Below are positions 33,709 through 42,245 of a DNA stretch of 64,000 nucleotides, in pieces. The first letter of the stretch is position 1, and each line of letters starts with the position of its first letter. The stretch is taken from NCBI RefSeq assembly GCF_019219075.1, contig NZ_JAHUWJ010000018.1:1-64000 (forward strand). Reading direction: 5' to 3'. Both the position numbers and the translations under genes were made by a program. The notes beneath the pieces were generated by a model. It had not been told where the DNA came from, made no database searches, and worked only from the letters and a program-made list of their open reading frames with translations. The DNA comes from Chitinophaga sp. sic0106. Lineage in GTDB: Bacteria; Bacteroidota; Bacteroidia; Chitinophagales; Chitinophagaceae.

Positions 33709-34632
33709 CTATAATACATAGTAAGTTGGTCGTTCTACTAAGATCTCTTCCTGCTGCTCCTCCATCGTTTGCTCGTGAAGCATCTGACGCAGGTCCCGCT
33801 CAATCGTACGCGCAATCGTTGTCATCGGCGTATCCGTTGGCTTGCCCTCAAATGGATCCTGTAAGCTGATGCCCATGCGCTCAATCAGTAAAAACGATGC
33901 CGCAATAGCTACCACTAAAGGAATCTCCATAAACCCCAAGGAATCAATCAGGGCAAAAGGTAACAGCAGGATGAAAAATAACACTGTAAAGTGCGTGTAT
34001 AAGCTGTAGGTCGCAGGAAATACGGTGTTCTTAATACGCTCACATTTTCCCATCGCATCACAAAGCCTGTTCAACGTGGCATCAAGCGCCACCTGCTGGT
34101 AGCTGTTAATCCACTCGTTCTCCAACGCCAGCTTAATATCTTTACCGTGTAAAAGCAACAGCGCAGCCGGCACATTATCATACTTCATCACATAGTTCAA
34201 TTCCCTGCGCGTCAGCAACCGCTCCAAACCCTTTAATGGATCGGTTTTGCGTAACGACTGGCCAAGACTGTGCGTCCAGGCTGCCTGCCGCTTTATAAAA
34301 CGTTCTCTGAAATGCTCTAACTCTTCTGATGGATAGGCCGTTGCTGTTAAACTTAATACCTGTCTTGACAGAGAACGTGAATCATTTACTATCGCGCCCC
34401 ATATGGATCGCGCTTCCCACCAGCGGTCGTAGGCCTGGTTGCTCCTGAAAGCCAGCAGCAACGATAACACCGTGCCCAGTACCATCGGCACCGCAATAGG
34501 AATACTTATGTTTTTAAGATTGTATTGGTAGTAGAGGATGTTAATTAACATGCTATAGACCGCCACCACTAAAATCTCGTACTTTATCTTCCCGAAAACA
34601 TAACCAAATGGGATATTCTTTCTAAGCAGCAT
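33709..34632 (-). CDS. bestrophin-family anion channel
   Basis: This is a 307-aa protein. The opening hydrophobic segment (KIKYEILVVAVYSMLINILYY) and the next (IPIAVPMVLGTVLSLLLAFRSNQAYDRWWEARSIWGAIVNDSR) carry the hallmark RxNxAYDRWWEAR pattern of bacterial bestrophins. Two further helices (YTHFTVLFFILLLPFALIDSLG and EIPLVVAIAASFLLIERMG) precede DPFEGKPTDTPM near the C-terminus. Bacterial bestrophins form pentameric ion channels of the inner membrane. The gene follows the Usp-like gene by 15 bp, so both belong to one operon downstream of a phased repeat array. Confidence 0.9.
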   Translation of the reverse strand: MLLRKNIPFGYVFGKIKYEILVVAVYSMLINILYYQYNLKNISIPIAVPMVLGTVLSLLLAFRSNQAYDRWWEARSIWGAIVNDSRSLSRQVLSLTATAYPSEELEHFRERFIKRQAAWTHSLGQSLRKTDPLKGLERLLTRRELNYVMKYDNVPAALLLLHGKDIKLALENEWINSYQQVALDATLNRLCDAMGKCERIKNTVFPATYSLYTHFTVLFFILLLPFALIDSLGFMEIPLVVAIAASFLLIERMGISLQDPFEGKPTDTPMTTIARTIERDLRQMLHEQTMEEQQEEILVERPTYYVL

Positions 34633-34647
34633 AACACTCTGTTTTAA

Positions 34648-35133
34648 TTATTCAGATGTAAGCAACAACGATGAAATAGTCGCTTTTACCACTACCTTTC
34701 TGCTTCCCGCTAACGTAGCAGCCAGCTTTGGTAATTTCGCCCTGCTGAGCAGCTTTCCGGGATTGTAACTCCGCTTACTCGGTGCATTGTACTCCAGGTC
34801 CGAGGGTTCCACAATCACGTCAATGTTGTTAGCCAAACAGAAATTCTTAAACGCAACACCAGTATCTCCATGGAAAAATTCAACCTTTAACTGATGAATA
34901 CTGGACGCATATTTATTGCGGATAATCTCACAGCCATCCTTGAAATCAGCCGTGATCAACTCAATATGCCTGCTGTTACGGGTGAAAGTCACCAAATCAA
35001 AAATGGAATCAGGCATACGCAACGCATGCACGAATATTACATTCACCAACTCGTCCGGGTATTGGGATACTACGTTGTGTACATAACCAAGAGAACGTAT
35101 GGAAAAGTCAGTAGGAATAAGTACATTTTTCAT
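34648..35133 (-). CDS. UspA-like universal stress protein
   Basis: This is a 161-aa protein. MKNVLIPTDFSIRSLGYVHNVV is the usual first strand and Asp of the Usp fold, and the HGDTG and NNIDVIVEPSDL segments match later Usp strands. The ATP-binding GxxG(x9)GS motif is not clear, so nucleotide binding is uncertain. It lies first in an operon with the bestrophin-like channel. An array of six 11-bp-spaced repeats ends 37 bp upstream of its start codon and probably controls it. Confidence 0.8.
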   Translation of the reverse strand: MKNVLIPTDFSIRSLGYVHNVVSQYPDELVNVIFVHALRMPDSIFDLVTFTRNSRHIELITADFKDGCEIIRNKYASSIHQLKVEFFHGDTGVAFKNFCLANNIDVIVEPSDLEYNAPSKRSYNPGKLLSRAKLPKLAATLAGSRKVVVKATISSLLLTSE

Positions 35134-35169
35134 AGCTGTTGTATTTATGATACAAAACTATGACCGCAC

Positions 35170-35232
35170 AGTTAGAACGCGGTAAGAAGTGGGTTAAAAG
35201 GTGGTAAGAATGTGGTAAGAAAACGGTAAGAA
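35170..35232. promoter_or_regulatory. six phased 8-bp repeats (11-bp period), likely OmpR-type regulator sites
   Basis: GGTAAGAA occurs exactly at 35181, 35203, 35214 and 35225. Degenerate copies GGTTAAAA at 35192 and AGTTAGAA at 35170 complete six units at a strict 11-bp period. OmpR/PhoB-type regulators bind such direct repeats on one DNA face. The array lies upstream of the usp-bestrophin operon and next to a HisKA/OmpR pair. Confidence 0.7.
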
Positions 35233-35241
35233 ACACCGGAA

Positions 35242-36600
35242 TTACAGCGGTAACTCCACCCTGATCTCAGTTCCGATGTTTACCTGACTCTGTACAATGA
35301 TGTCGCCCTTATGCATCCGGATGATGTTCATCGCCAGCGGCAACCCAATGCCATAGCCCTTAAATTCACCGGTATTGGAGGCCCGGAAGAACGGAGAAAA
35401 TATATACGGAATGTCCTGCTGAGGAATACCTATACCCTGGTCCTTTACTATGATGATCACCTTTTTGTCCGTCGCCGCCAGGGCAATTGACACCGGCTTA
35501 TTATTAGAATACTTGCAGGCATTCATCACAATATTGCTCAAAGCCAGTTCCAGCAACTGCTCATTGCCCTTTACCGTCAGTTTTTCCTCCTCTTCAGGGA
35601 ACAGGCTGTAATCTATATTTACCTGGCTGCCAGGAATCAATTTGTCAATTGTGTCTTTTACGGTAAACAGCAGTTCATCAGTGCGTACGGCCTGCCACTG
35701 CGGCTTCATGCCGTCAAAGCCGGTTTGGGCAAGGTGGAGCAAACTCTTTGTAATATGCTCGAGCCTGCCAGCCTCTGTCAGAATGCTTTCCATCGCTTTC
35801 TTATAGGTTTCCGGGCTCCTGTCCTTACTCAACGCCAACTCCGCCTCACCAATAATGGCCGTCAGCGGGGTACTCAGCTCATGAGATGCATTGCTCACAA
35901 AATTATTCTGCGTTTCAAACGCTGTTTCCAGCCGATCCAGCATGTTGTTAAATGTACCCGCCAGCTCATTCAATTCATCACCGCTGTTGTCTACATTCAG
36001 CCGCAGATGCAGGTTTCGGGAGCTGATACTCTTCACCTGGTTCATAATATGACGTATAGGCTGCAACGTTAGGCGACTAAAAAACGCACCTACACCTATT
36101 AATATGACAGAAGAAATAAGAAAACAAATCAGCAGAATCCTTTGCAGCCAGGCCATATAGTCCTCACTATACTGGTTAATGGCACTCACAATTACCACAT
36201 ACAGCCCCTGCTTGGATTTGTACAGCACTCCCTCATAAAACCGGTTGCCCTGGCGGTGTGTAGCCAAATGCTGCGTGAGCACGGTGTTGAAAAACGACTG
36301 CGGCAAATCCAGGTCGGTATTCATTTGTACATGCCCTGCACTGTCCACTTTCAGGAAATATTCCTTTTCCGCCGGCAGCTTCTCCAGGTGCTCTTCCCTG
36401 ATTTCATTGTAGATAACAGCATCGGATTCATAATAGGGCAAGGTCGCTTTCGCCGCCAGATAAGCACGTATTTCCAGACGCTTGTAAAAGTCCTCGAAAG
36501 AATGCTGGTTGGCAAAAAAGTATACCAGTCCGCCCATGATCACAATGGTGGAAATAGTGAGTCCTGCAAAAGCAAGCAATATCTTATGGCGTATCTTCAT
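35242..36600 (-). CDS. HisKA-type sensor histidine kinase
   Basis: This is a 452-aa protein with a membrane helix at about 8-30, a periplasmic sensor region (about 31-145), a second helix (about 150-172) and a HAMP linker (SRLTLQPIRHIMNQVKSISSRNL). The phospho-acceptor box is NFVSNASHELSTPLTAIIGE, and the GHKL domain has NIVMNACKYS, DQGIGIPQQDI and GYGIGLPLA. It overlaps the 3' end of the response regulator gene by 17 bp. The stimulus is unknown; the phased repeats just downstream suggest that the pair controls the usp-bestrophin operon. Confidence 0.95.
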   Translation of the reverse strand: MKIRHKILLAFAGLTISTIVIMGGLVYFFANQHSFEDFYKRLEIRAYLAAKATLPYYESDAVIYNEIREEHLEKLPAEKEYFLKVDSAGHVQMNTDLDLPQSFFNTVLTQHLATHRQGNRFYEGVLYKSKQGLYVVIVSAINQYSEDYMAWLQRILLICFLISSVILIGVGAFFSRLTLQPIRHIMNQVKSISSRNLHLRLNVDNSGDELNELAGTFNNMLDRLETAFETQNNFVSNASHELSTPLTAIIGEAELALSKDRSPETYKKAMESILTEAGRLEHITKSLLHLAQTGFDGMKPQWQAVRTDELLFTVKDTIDKLIPGSQVNIDYSLFPEEEEKLTVKGNEQLLELALSNIVMNACKYSNNKPVSIALAATDKKVIIIVKDQGIGIPQQDIPYIFSPFFRASNTGEFKGYGIGLPLAMNIIRMHKGDIIVQSQVNIGTEIRVELPL

Positions 36601-37294
36601 CCAGATTGTTATCCTTTAGCATGTAACCCAGTCCGGTAACGGTTTGTATCAACTCGGACTGTCCGTTTTTATTTAATTTCTTGCGGAGATAATTAATATA
36701 TACATCCACTACTTTGGTGTTCATATTAAAATCAATGCCCCATACCTGTTCCAAAATCTCCATGCGCGACAATACTTTCCGCGGATTGCGCAGCAAATAT
36801 TCCAGCAGGCGGTATTCAGTAGCGGTTAGCTGAATGTCGTTTCCTGCTCTGGTGGCTGCTTTGGTGTCGGTATTCAGTGTCAGGCCCCCCATCTGCAATA
36901 CAGTAGTAGGAACCACCGGGGCCGCAATGCCACTCTTACGCCGCAGCAGACTGCGTATACGCGCTTCCAGCTCCTGCAGCTTAAAGGGTTTCACCAGGTA
37001 ATCGTCTGCACCACTATCTAATCCCATCACGATGTTTTCCGTCGTGCCAAGGGCCGTGAGCATTAATATCGGGGTCGCTATTTCCTCCCTGCGTATAGCC
37101 TTGCATACCTCAATGCCATTGAGGCCAGGCAGCATAACATCTAAAATTATCAGGGAAAATATGGGGTTGTCCAAAGCCATACGTAGCCCGCTGGCGCCGT
37201 CAGGCGCTACGCTTACCTCATACCCGGCTTCGGTTAAGCCCCGGGTAATCACAGATACTACAGCAGGTTCGTCTTCTATGAGTAATAATTTCAT
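36584..37294 (-). CDS. OmpR/PhoB-family response regulator
   Basis: This is a 236-aa protein. The receiver domain (1-120) has the acidic pair near residue 8, phospho-acceptor Asp in LIILDVMLPGLNG, and Lys in DYLVKPF. The C-terminal winged helix (about 135-230) shows RAGNDIQLTATEYRLLEYLLRNPRKVLSR and DVYINYLRKKL. It pairs with the overlapping kinase gene. OmpR-type dimers bind tandem direct repeats with about 11-bp spacing, and such an array lies at 35170-35232. Confidence 0.95.
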   Translation of the reverse strand: MKLLLIEDEPAVVSVITRGLTEAGYEVSVAPDGASGLRMALDNPIFSLIILDVMLPGLNGIEVCKAIRREEIATPILMLTALGTTENIVMGLDSGADDYLVKPFKLQELEARIRSLLRRKSGIAAPVVPTTVLQMGGLTLNTDTKAATRAGNDIQLTATEYRLLEYLLRNPRKVLSRMEILEQVWGIDFNMNTKVVDVYINYLRKKLNKNGQSELIQTVTGLGYMLKDNNLDEDTP

Positions 37295-37454
37295 CTACAA
37301 CAAATATAAGGCATCGGGCATTTACAGTTATCTATTATGTCTATATAATTAACATTTTTTATAGAGAGATGTAATATCTCGTCTGCAAGCCGCCCCGTAG
37401 TGGCAAAAAGTTAATTTCAATAATTGTATCTTTCGATTCGATATTTTTCCCGTT

Positions 37455-38633
37455 ATGCTGCAGCGAGCCTTTTGCCTGATTATCTTTTTAGTGATAGTAG
37501 TGATCATCCTTTCACAATGCGTAGGTACCAAAACCGATCCGCGCGGGCCGGCATATGCCGGGGATGAATCCTGTAGAACCTGCCACCAATCGGAGTTTGA
37601 CGATCACCTCTTATCGGCACACCATTTCGCCAGCGCCCCCGCCAATAAACACTCCGTCCTTGGTAGCTTTCTGGCTCCTGCCAATGTTTTTAATTTTCCG
37701 GGAGATATAACCGTTCGGATGGAAAGTGATAGCTCAGGGCTCTATCAGACCGCTTATCAACAAGGCACGCCGCAGGAGAAAGCCCATTTTGCCGTTACGA
37801 TAGGGCAGGGAAGAAAGGCGCAAACGTATCTCTCTTTTAAAGAAAATAAATACTACCAGCTGCCCATATCCTATTTTATGCAGGTGCACAGCTGGGCTAA
37901 TAGTCCCGGCTATCCCGCCACCCATCCGTATTTCAACAGATCAGTCCCTGCTACGTGCTTCTCCTGCCATAGCTCTTATGTACACGTAGAAGCCTCCTAC
38001 GAAGGCATGCAGCGCATAGAAAAATTTGCGGAAAATGAAGTGATGTACGGCATCAACTGCGAACGCTGCCACGGTCCCGGACAGGAACACGCCGATTTTC
38101 ATACACAGCATCCGAATGAAAAAACAGCTCAGCATATCACGCGTATCGGTAACCTTACCCGTCAGCAACAGGTGGATATGTGCGCCGTATGCCATTCGGG
38201 CCTGAAAACACCTCAGCGCTCGCTGTTTGAATTTAAACCAGGGGATAAGCTGGCTGACTACATCCTGGCCGATTACCTGGCTACCGCCGGCGAACAACAT
38301 ACCAACGACGTGCATGGCAACCAGTACCAACTGCTCACCGCCAGTAAGTGCTACCGGCAATCGAACCAGCTGACCTGTAACACCTGCCACAATGCTCATG
38401 CGGACAATCGCCATCACCTGCAAACCTACAATAACCAGTGTATAAGCTGCCACCAGCCGGCCACCGCGCAATTCTGTACCAATAAAGAACAGGCCCCGGA
38501 AGTTTTGCAGCAGCAATGTGTCAACTGCCATATGCCGGTACAGCCGTCCAGGGTGATCACCCTGCTGCCCGATGGGAAAGAGCAGCCAGTAGCCGATTCC
38601 CTGAGGTCTCACCTGATAAAGGTATACCGGTAG
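37455..38633 (+). CDS. heptaheme c-type cytochrome lipoprotein
   Basis: This 392-aa protein begins with a long hydrophobic lipoprotein signal ending in LSQCVG (Cys at about 22). Seven CxxCH heme sites are visible: CRTCH (about 39), CFSCH (168), CERCH (202), CAVCH (243), CNTCH (309), CISCH (about 330) and CVNCH (355). The spacing, with one N-terminal site and then a dense run, resembles multiheme cytochromes of the tetraheme/NrfA-HAO-like superfamily. It should be anchored in the envelope and carry electrons. No oxidase, reductase or cytochrome maturation gene is adjacent. It is divergent from the response regulator gene across 160 bp. Confidence 0.85.
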   Translation: MLQRAFCLIIFLVIVVIILSQCVGTKTDPRGPAYAGDESCRTCHQSEFDDHLLSAHHFASAPANKHSVLGSFLAPANVFNFPGDITVRMESDSSGLYQTAYQQGTPQEKAHFAVTIGQGRKAQTYLSFKENKYYQLPISYFMQVHSWANSPGYPATHPYFNRSVPATCFSCHSSYVHVEASYEGMQRIEKFAENEVMYGINCERCHGPGQEHADFHTQHPNEKTAQHITRIGNLTRQQQVDMCAVCHSGLKTPQRSLFEFKPGDKLADYILADYLATAGEQHTNDVHGNQYQLLTASKCYRQSNQLTCNTCHNAHADNRHHLQTYNNQCISCHQPATAQFCTNKEQAPEVLQQQCVNCHMPVQPSRVITLLPDGKEQPVADSLRSHLIKVYR

Positions 38634-38753
38634 GCTATTTCCGGAATAAATGCCGGGGACCGCTCCCGGCGTCGCGATTGCCCTGCTCATTGTCGCAACC
38701 ACCCCTGTTGCATTTGCCGGCTTCCACGTAACTTTAAAGTAAATACCCACCAC

Positions 38754-39335
38754 ATGGAAAAGAAAAATATAACCACCATCGACGCTTATATTTCCACCTT
38801 CCCCGCAGCTACACAAAAGCTGCTCAAGCAGGTGCGACAAACCATCAAAAAAGCTGCACCTGAAGCCACCGAAAAGATAGCCTACGCCATTCCTACCTTC
38901 GTATACCACGGCAACCTGGTTCACTTTGCAGGGTACAATCACCATATTGGTTTTTATCCTGCATCTTCCGGAGTAGCCAGCTTCGGAAAAGAGCTACAGG
39001 CATATCATACCTCAAAAGGAACCATACAGTTGCCATTGGATCAGCCCTTGCCTCTGGACCTCATTGCCCGTATCACCGCTTTTCGTATGAAAGAGAATAT
39101 GGAAAAAGCAGGGAAAAAGAAATCGCCGACTAAAAAGGCCACGGATGAATTTTTCATCCCCCGGATTTCCAACCCTGCCCGCCGGGCCCTGGAAAGCATT
39201 GGCGTTACAACCCCCAGGAAACTGGCGAAGTATTCAGAAAAAGAAATACTGGCCCTCCACGGCATGGGCAAAGCTTCCCTGCCGCTGATGCGCGAAACAC
39301 TGCTGCAGCATGGTCTCAGTTTTAAAGAAGCCTGA
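38754..39335 (+). CDS. DUF1801 protein with a C-terminal helix-hairpin-helix domain
   Basis: This is a 193-aa protein. Residues 1-110 match DUF1801/YdhG (TIDAYISTFPAATQKLLKQVRQTIKKAAPEATEKIAYAIPTFVYHGNLVHFAGYNHHIGFYP). A Lys-rich linker follows (about 113-130), and residues 135-190 resemble an RNA polymerase alpha C-terminal or HhH fold (NPARRALESIGVTTPRKLAKYSEKEILALHGMGKASLPLMRETL). The fusion suggests nucleic acid contact, but no function is established. It appears monocistronic. Confidence 0.8.
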   Translation: MEKKNITTIDAYISTFPAATQKLLKQVRQTIKKAAPEATEKIAYAIPTFVYHGNLVHFAGYNHHIGFYPASSGVASFGKELQAYHTSKGTIQLPLDQPLPLDLIARITAFRMKENMEKAGKKKSPTKKATDEFFIPRISNPARRALESIGVTTPRKLAKYSEKEILALHGMGKASLPLMRETLLQHGLSFKEA

Positions 39336-39495
39336 ACTTAAATACTTGTTAAAATTGAAGCAAACACGGGCATCTTTAAGAAAGCGGTATAATAACTGAT
39401 GAGGCTATACGTTTTTGAGCTAGATTTGCTACCTGATAAATTTATTTAAAACGTAGCAACGAGAGAATTTTTTAAAAAAATCGTGCCTATCCAAC

Positions 39496-40323
39496 ATGAA
39501 GAAGAATATTATTACCGCCATAGCTTTACTGTTTACTTCCTATGTCTTTGGTCAGAACAAGCCTGTGATAGGCGTTACCTTCAAAGGCAACGACAGCACC
39601 ACTTACCAGTCGGCCATCCAGAACACTGTGGAAGATGCTTTCCTGCGTACCAAACGCTTTGACCTGGTAGAGCGTGGAGAAATGGATAATGTGAAAGGCC
39701 AGGCCTCTGAAGGCGCCAGTCTCACCGCTATGAAGGAACTGAAAGCGCAGTACCTGCTACTGGGCAACGTAGTAAGCGTGACGGAAGATCAGAAGCAAGC
39801 TAAAGTGCCCGTGCTGGGAACTACCGTTACCCCGCAGGCTGAAATCATTTTCAATGTAAAAGTACTGGACGTAAACACCGGCGACCTCGTAGCCTCCGGT
39901 AACTTCAATAATACCGGGAAAGGCAAAAACGCCTTCAACGACGCGCTGATGGGTACCCGTAGCCGCCTGGATAAATTCATCAAGGATAACTTTAAACTCA
40001 CCGCTACCATCGCTTCTGTTGAAGAAAAAAATACCTACGGCGATGCATCCAAGGTATTGCTCACTGCTGGTAATGCAGTGGACCTCCGCGAAGGCGACGA
40101 ATTTAAAGTATATGAAAACGTAGAAGTAAACGTAGACGGTAAAAAGATTAACCGTAAACGTACCATAGGTAAAATAGTTGTGTCCCGCATCGAAGATGAA
40201 CACTTCAGCGTATGCACTGTAGTGGAAGGCGCCGGAGAAATTACCAAACTGCTGAACAACAATGCCACCCTGCGTTGTGAGCTCACAGCAGAGGCGCCAA
40301 AGAAATTATTCTTCCAGAAATAA
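39496..40323 (+). CDS. CsgG-like secreted protein
   Basis: This 275-aa protein has a cleavable signal peptide (MKKNIITAIALLFTSYVFGQ) without a lipobox. The body resembles the CsgG/LpoB fold: an early strand PVIGVTFKG, then DAFLRTKRFDLVERGEMD, AQYLLLGNVVSV, and AEIIFNVKVLDVNTGDLVASGNF. CsgG forms the outer-membrane channel for curli. Without lipidation or neighbouring csg genes, this one may instead be a periplasmic or exported homologue. A terminator hairpin follows. Confidence 0.8.
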   Translation: MKKNIITAIALLFTSYVFGQNKPVIGVTFKGNDSTTYQSAIQNTVEDAFLRTKRFDLVERGEMDNVKGQASEGASLTAMKELKAQYLLLGNVVSVTEDQKQAKVPVLGTTVTPQAEIIFNVKVLDVNTGDLVASGNFNNTGKGKNAFNDALMGTRSRLDKFIKDNFKLTATIASVEEKNTYGDASKVLLTAGNAVDLREGDEFKVYENVEVNVDGKKINRKRTIGKIVVSRIEDEHFSVCTVVEGAGEITKLLNNNATLRCELTAEAPKKLFFQK

Positions 40324-40349
40324 TACGTTGCACAATAATTAGTTTCGGT

Positions 40350-40385
40350 AAGGACTGCCTTCAGCAATGAAGGTGGTCCTTTTAA
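40350..40385 (+). terminator. terminator after the CsgG-like gene
   Basis: AAGGACTGCCTTC pairs with GAAGGTGGTCCTT (one mismatch) around AGCAAT and runs into TTTTAATTTG. Confidence 0.75.
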
Positions 40386-40544
40386 TTTGTTGCATCTACG
40401 GACATAAGTGTCCGTAATTGAACAGAAAAACTGCATCTCTCCCTAAATAAAAATCGCTATAATCCTTTGCTGTAGCGTATTTCTGCTTTTTCTGGCATTA
40501 TGGTACTGTTTGTGCCCACCTATAGAAAAACAAAAATATTGCAC

Positions 40545-41042
40545 ATGCGTACCTATATCACTTTTTTACTCGTGCTTTTTGCCAGTATTTCCAGCGCCGC
40601 ACAACTTCCCGGAAAATATGTAACGCCGGTGGTGTTGCGGCTCGACAGCCTCTTCTGGCAGGCCTATAATACCTGCGATATCGAGCGGTTTCGCGGATTG
40701 CTGGCGGATGATGTTGAGTTTTATCACGATAAAGGCGGTAGTCTTACCGGGATGGACCCACTGGCAAACTCTATCAAGCAAAATCTTTGTAGCAACAGGG
40801 ATAAATATAAATTAAGGAGAGAAGCAATTCCCGCTACGGTAAAGGTTTTTTTACTGGAAAATAACCACGAGGTATACGGTGCGCTTATAACGGGCATGCA
40901 TATATTTTATGTAACAGAAGGTGCCAAACCCGAATATGCTGATGGCAAGGCCAGGTTTGAAATGCTCTGGCTGCTGAAAGACGGGCAATGGAAAGTATCC
41001 CGGGTGTTTAGCTATGATCACGGTCCTGCGCAGGATAACTAA
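40545..41042 (+). CDS. secreted DUF4440/NTF2-like protein
   Basis: This is a 165-aa protein. The start at 40545 is chosen because it begins a clean signal peptide (MRTYITFLLVLFASISSAAQ). The body fits the SnoaL/DUF4440 cone fold (LDSLFWQAYNTCDIERFRGLLADDVEFYHDKGG ... EVYGALITGMHIFYV ... KARFEMLWLLKDGQWKVSRVFSYDH). Such proteins bind or turn over small molecules; the ligand is unknown. It is an isolated gene between the CsgG-like gene and the HTTM cluster. Confidence 0.8.
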   Translation: MRTYITFLLVLFASISSAAQLPGKYVTPVVLRLDSLFWQAYNTCDIERFRGLLADDVEFYHDKGGSLTGMDPLANSIKQNLCSNRDKYKLRREAIPATVKVFLLENNHEVYGALITGMHIFYVTEGAKPEYADGKARFEMLWLLKDGQWKVSRVFSYDHGPAQDN

Positions 41043-41215
41043 ATAGGACAAAATTATCATGATATGAGTTGTAACATATTGATTAATAAATATTTCTGAA
41101 GGGGTTAAGAAAAATTGTAATTTTTCAGAAAAGTTGTAATTTTAGTTTGATTATTTACGGCAGGAATCCGAAAAGGCCTAACTAGAGTAGGAAAAGAACC
41201 CCAAAATTGTATGTT

Positions 41216-41617
41216 ATGAAGAAGCTAATGTGGTTAACATTAAGCGCCCCCATGTTTTTACTATTTGCCTTCACCATGCAGGATCGTCAGGCCAGAAACA
41301 CCGGTATCCAGCGCACCAGCACAAACCTTTACACAGTAAACCGGACAGCGGTAAAAAATGTTTCCGCTGCAGATCAGGAAGAAATCAAACGCCTGGTGGT
41401 TGAAAAGTACAACATCAAGGATTTTAGTCGCGGCGAAATCACCATTGCCTCCAATGACCCCAGAACAAAGGCGATGGGCGGTATCCTGGATAACTCTATT
41501 TACAAAGACTGGGTATCCACCAAATTCATTTTCTGGAAACAGCTGACAAAGATTCCGCAGGACGCCATTCGTGCAAACGAAATCATGCAAAAGTATGCAG
41601 TGGCACCAGGCAGATAA
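41216..41617 (+). CDS. small exported protein, first gene of the HTTM cluster
   Basis: This is a 133-aa protein starting at ATG 41216; a TTG nine bases upstream is also in frame. The signal peptide is MKKLMWLTLSAPMFLLFAFTMQ. The mature part is basic and has no recognised domain (DQEEIKRLVVEKYNIKDFSRGEITIASNDPRTK). It overlaps the next gene by 23 bp. Two direct copies of TTGTAATTTT (41115 and 41134) precede it. By position it could be the product processed or exported by the downstream membrane proteins; this is inference. Confidence 0.7.
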   Translation: MKKLMWLTLSAPMFLLFAFTMQDRQARNTGIQRTSTNLYTVNRTAVKNVSAADQEEIKRLVVEKYNIKDFSRGEITIASNDPRTKAMGGILDNSIYKDWVSTKFIFWKQLTKIPQDAIRANEIMQKYAVAPGR

Positions 41618-42245
41618 TTTTATCACCGGATGGCTGAAGCGCAACGCTCCGGCCATCCCTGGTTTTGGAAGGATACTGCTCTATGGCTGGATAATCCTGC
41701 ACCTGCTGTTTATCAGCGTTGTTAACTCCGTGTCGGTATATGACTCCTACCAGGATTTTCACAAACAGCCGCGCAGTGCCGTATGGGCGCATAAGCTGGA
41801 AAGCTGGCTGAGCAAGCCTGCCCTGCAACGCTATGGCAGGTACACCGGCGCTGAAACCGGCTATGGATTTTTTGGTATCAACGTGCGTTCCAATGGTATG
41901 CTCATCGGTGAGTGTAACGGAGAGGCTATCACGCCTGAATTCCGATCCTTCGAAACCACGCTGCGCTTTTTCTCTATGGGCAACAGCCTCACGGATGAAT
42001 TCATCAAACCCGGTGAACATACCGAAATGCTGAACGATTACAATCAGCTGGTGATGAAAAACATTGCAGTAACCCTGTTTCGCCGGCGCCACTGCATGGA
42101 TACGGCTATCTATATCAGCTATAATATGCTGGATTTTCCTATGCTCCAACAAGTGCGGGGTGGTACAATGCCGGCCTACTCGCAGGTTAAACTTATTTCC
42201 ATCAACTACAGCCTGAACGTATATGAACAACTCAGCAGGCATTAA
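41595..42245 (+). CDS. membrane-anchored partner of the HTTM protein
   Basis: This is a 216-aa protein starting at ATG 41595. One hydrophobic helix near the N-terminus (IPGFGRILLYGWIILHLLFISVVNSV) is followed by a soluble domain of about 170 residues (YGFFGINVRSNGMLIGECNGEAITPEF). It overlaps its neighbours by 23 bp on both sides, so all three genes are translationally coupled. I recognise no family by motif. Proteins of this shape accompany HTTM proteins in Bacteroidota, and SdpA plays the partner role in the B. subtilis sdp operon. Confidence 0.7.
   Translation: MQWHQADNFITGWLKRNAPAIPGFGRILLYGWIILHLLFISVVNSVSVYDSYQDFHKQPRSAVWAHKLESWLSKPALQRYGRYTGAETGYGFFGINVRSNGMLIGECNGEAITPEFRSFETTLRFFSMGNSLTDEFIKPGEHTEMLNDYNQLVMKNIAVTLFRRRHCMDTAIYISYNMLDFPMLQQVRGGTMPAYSQVKLISINYSLNVYEQLSRH

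Noticed and set aside
35170..35232. CRISPR-like repeat array
   Set aside because: Units are only 8 bp with 3-bp gaps, not repeats and spacers of CRISPR size; no cas genes are present in the window. It fits a regulator-binding array.
41583..42242. Long minus-strand open frame opposite the HTTM partner gene
   Set aside because: The plus-strand gene has a membrane helix, coupled overlaps and gene-like composition; the antisense frame has none of these.
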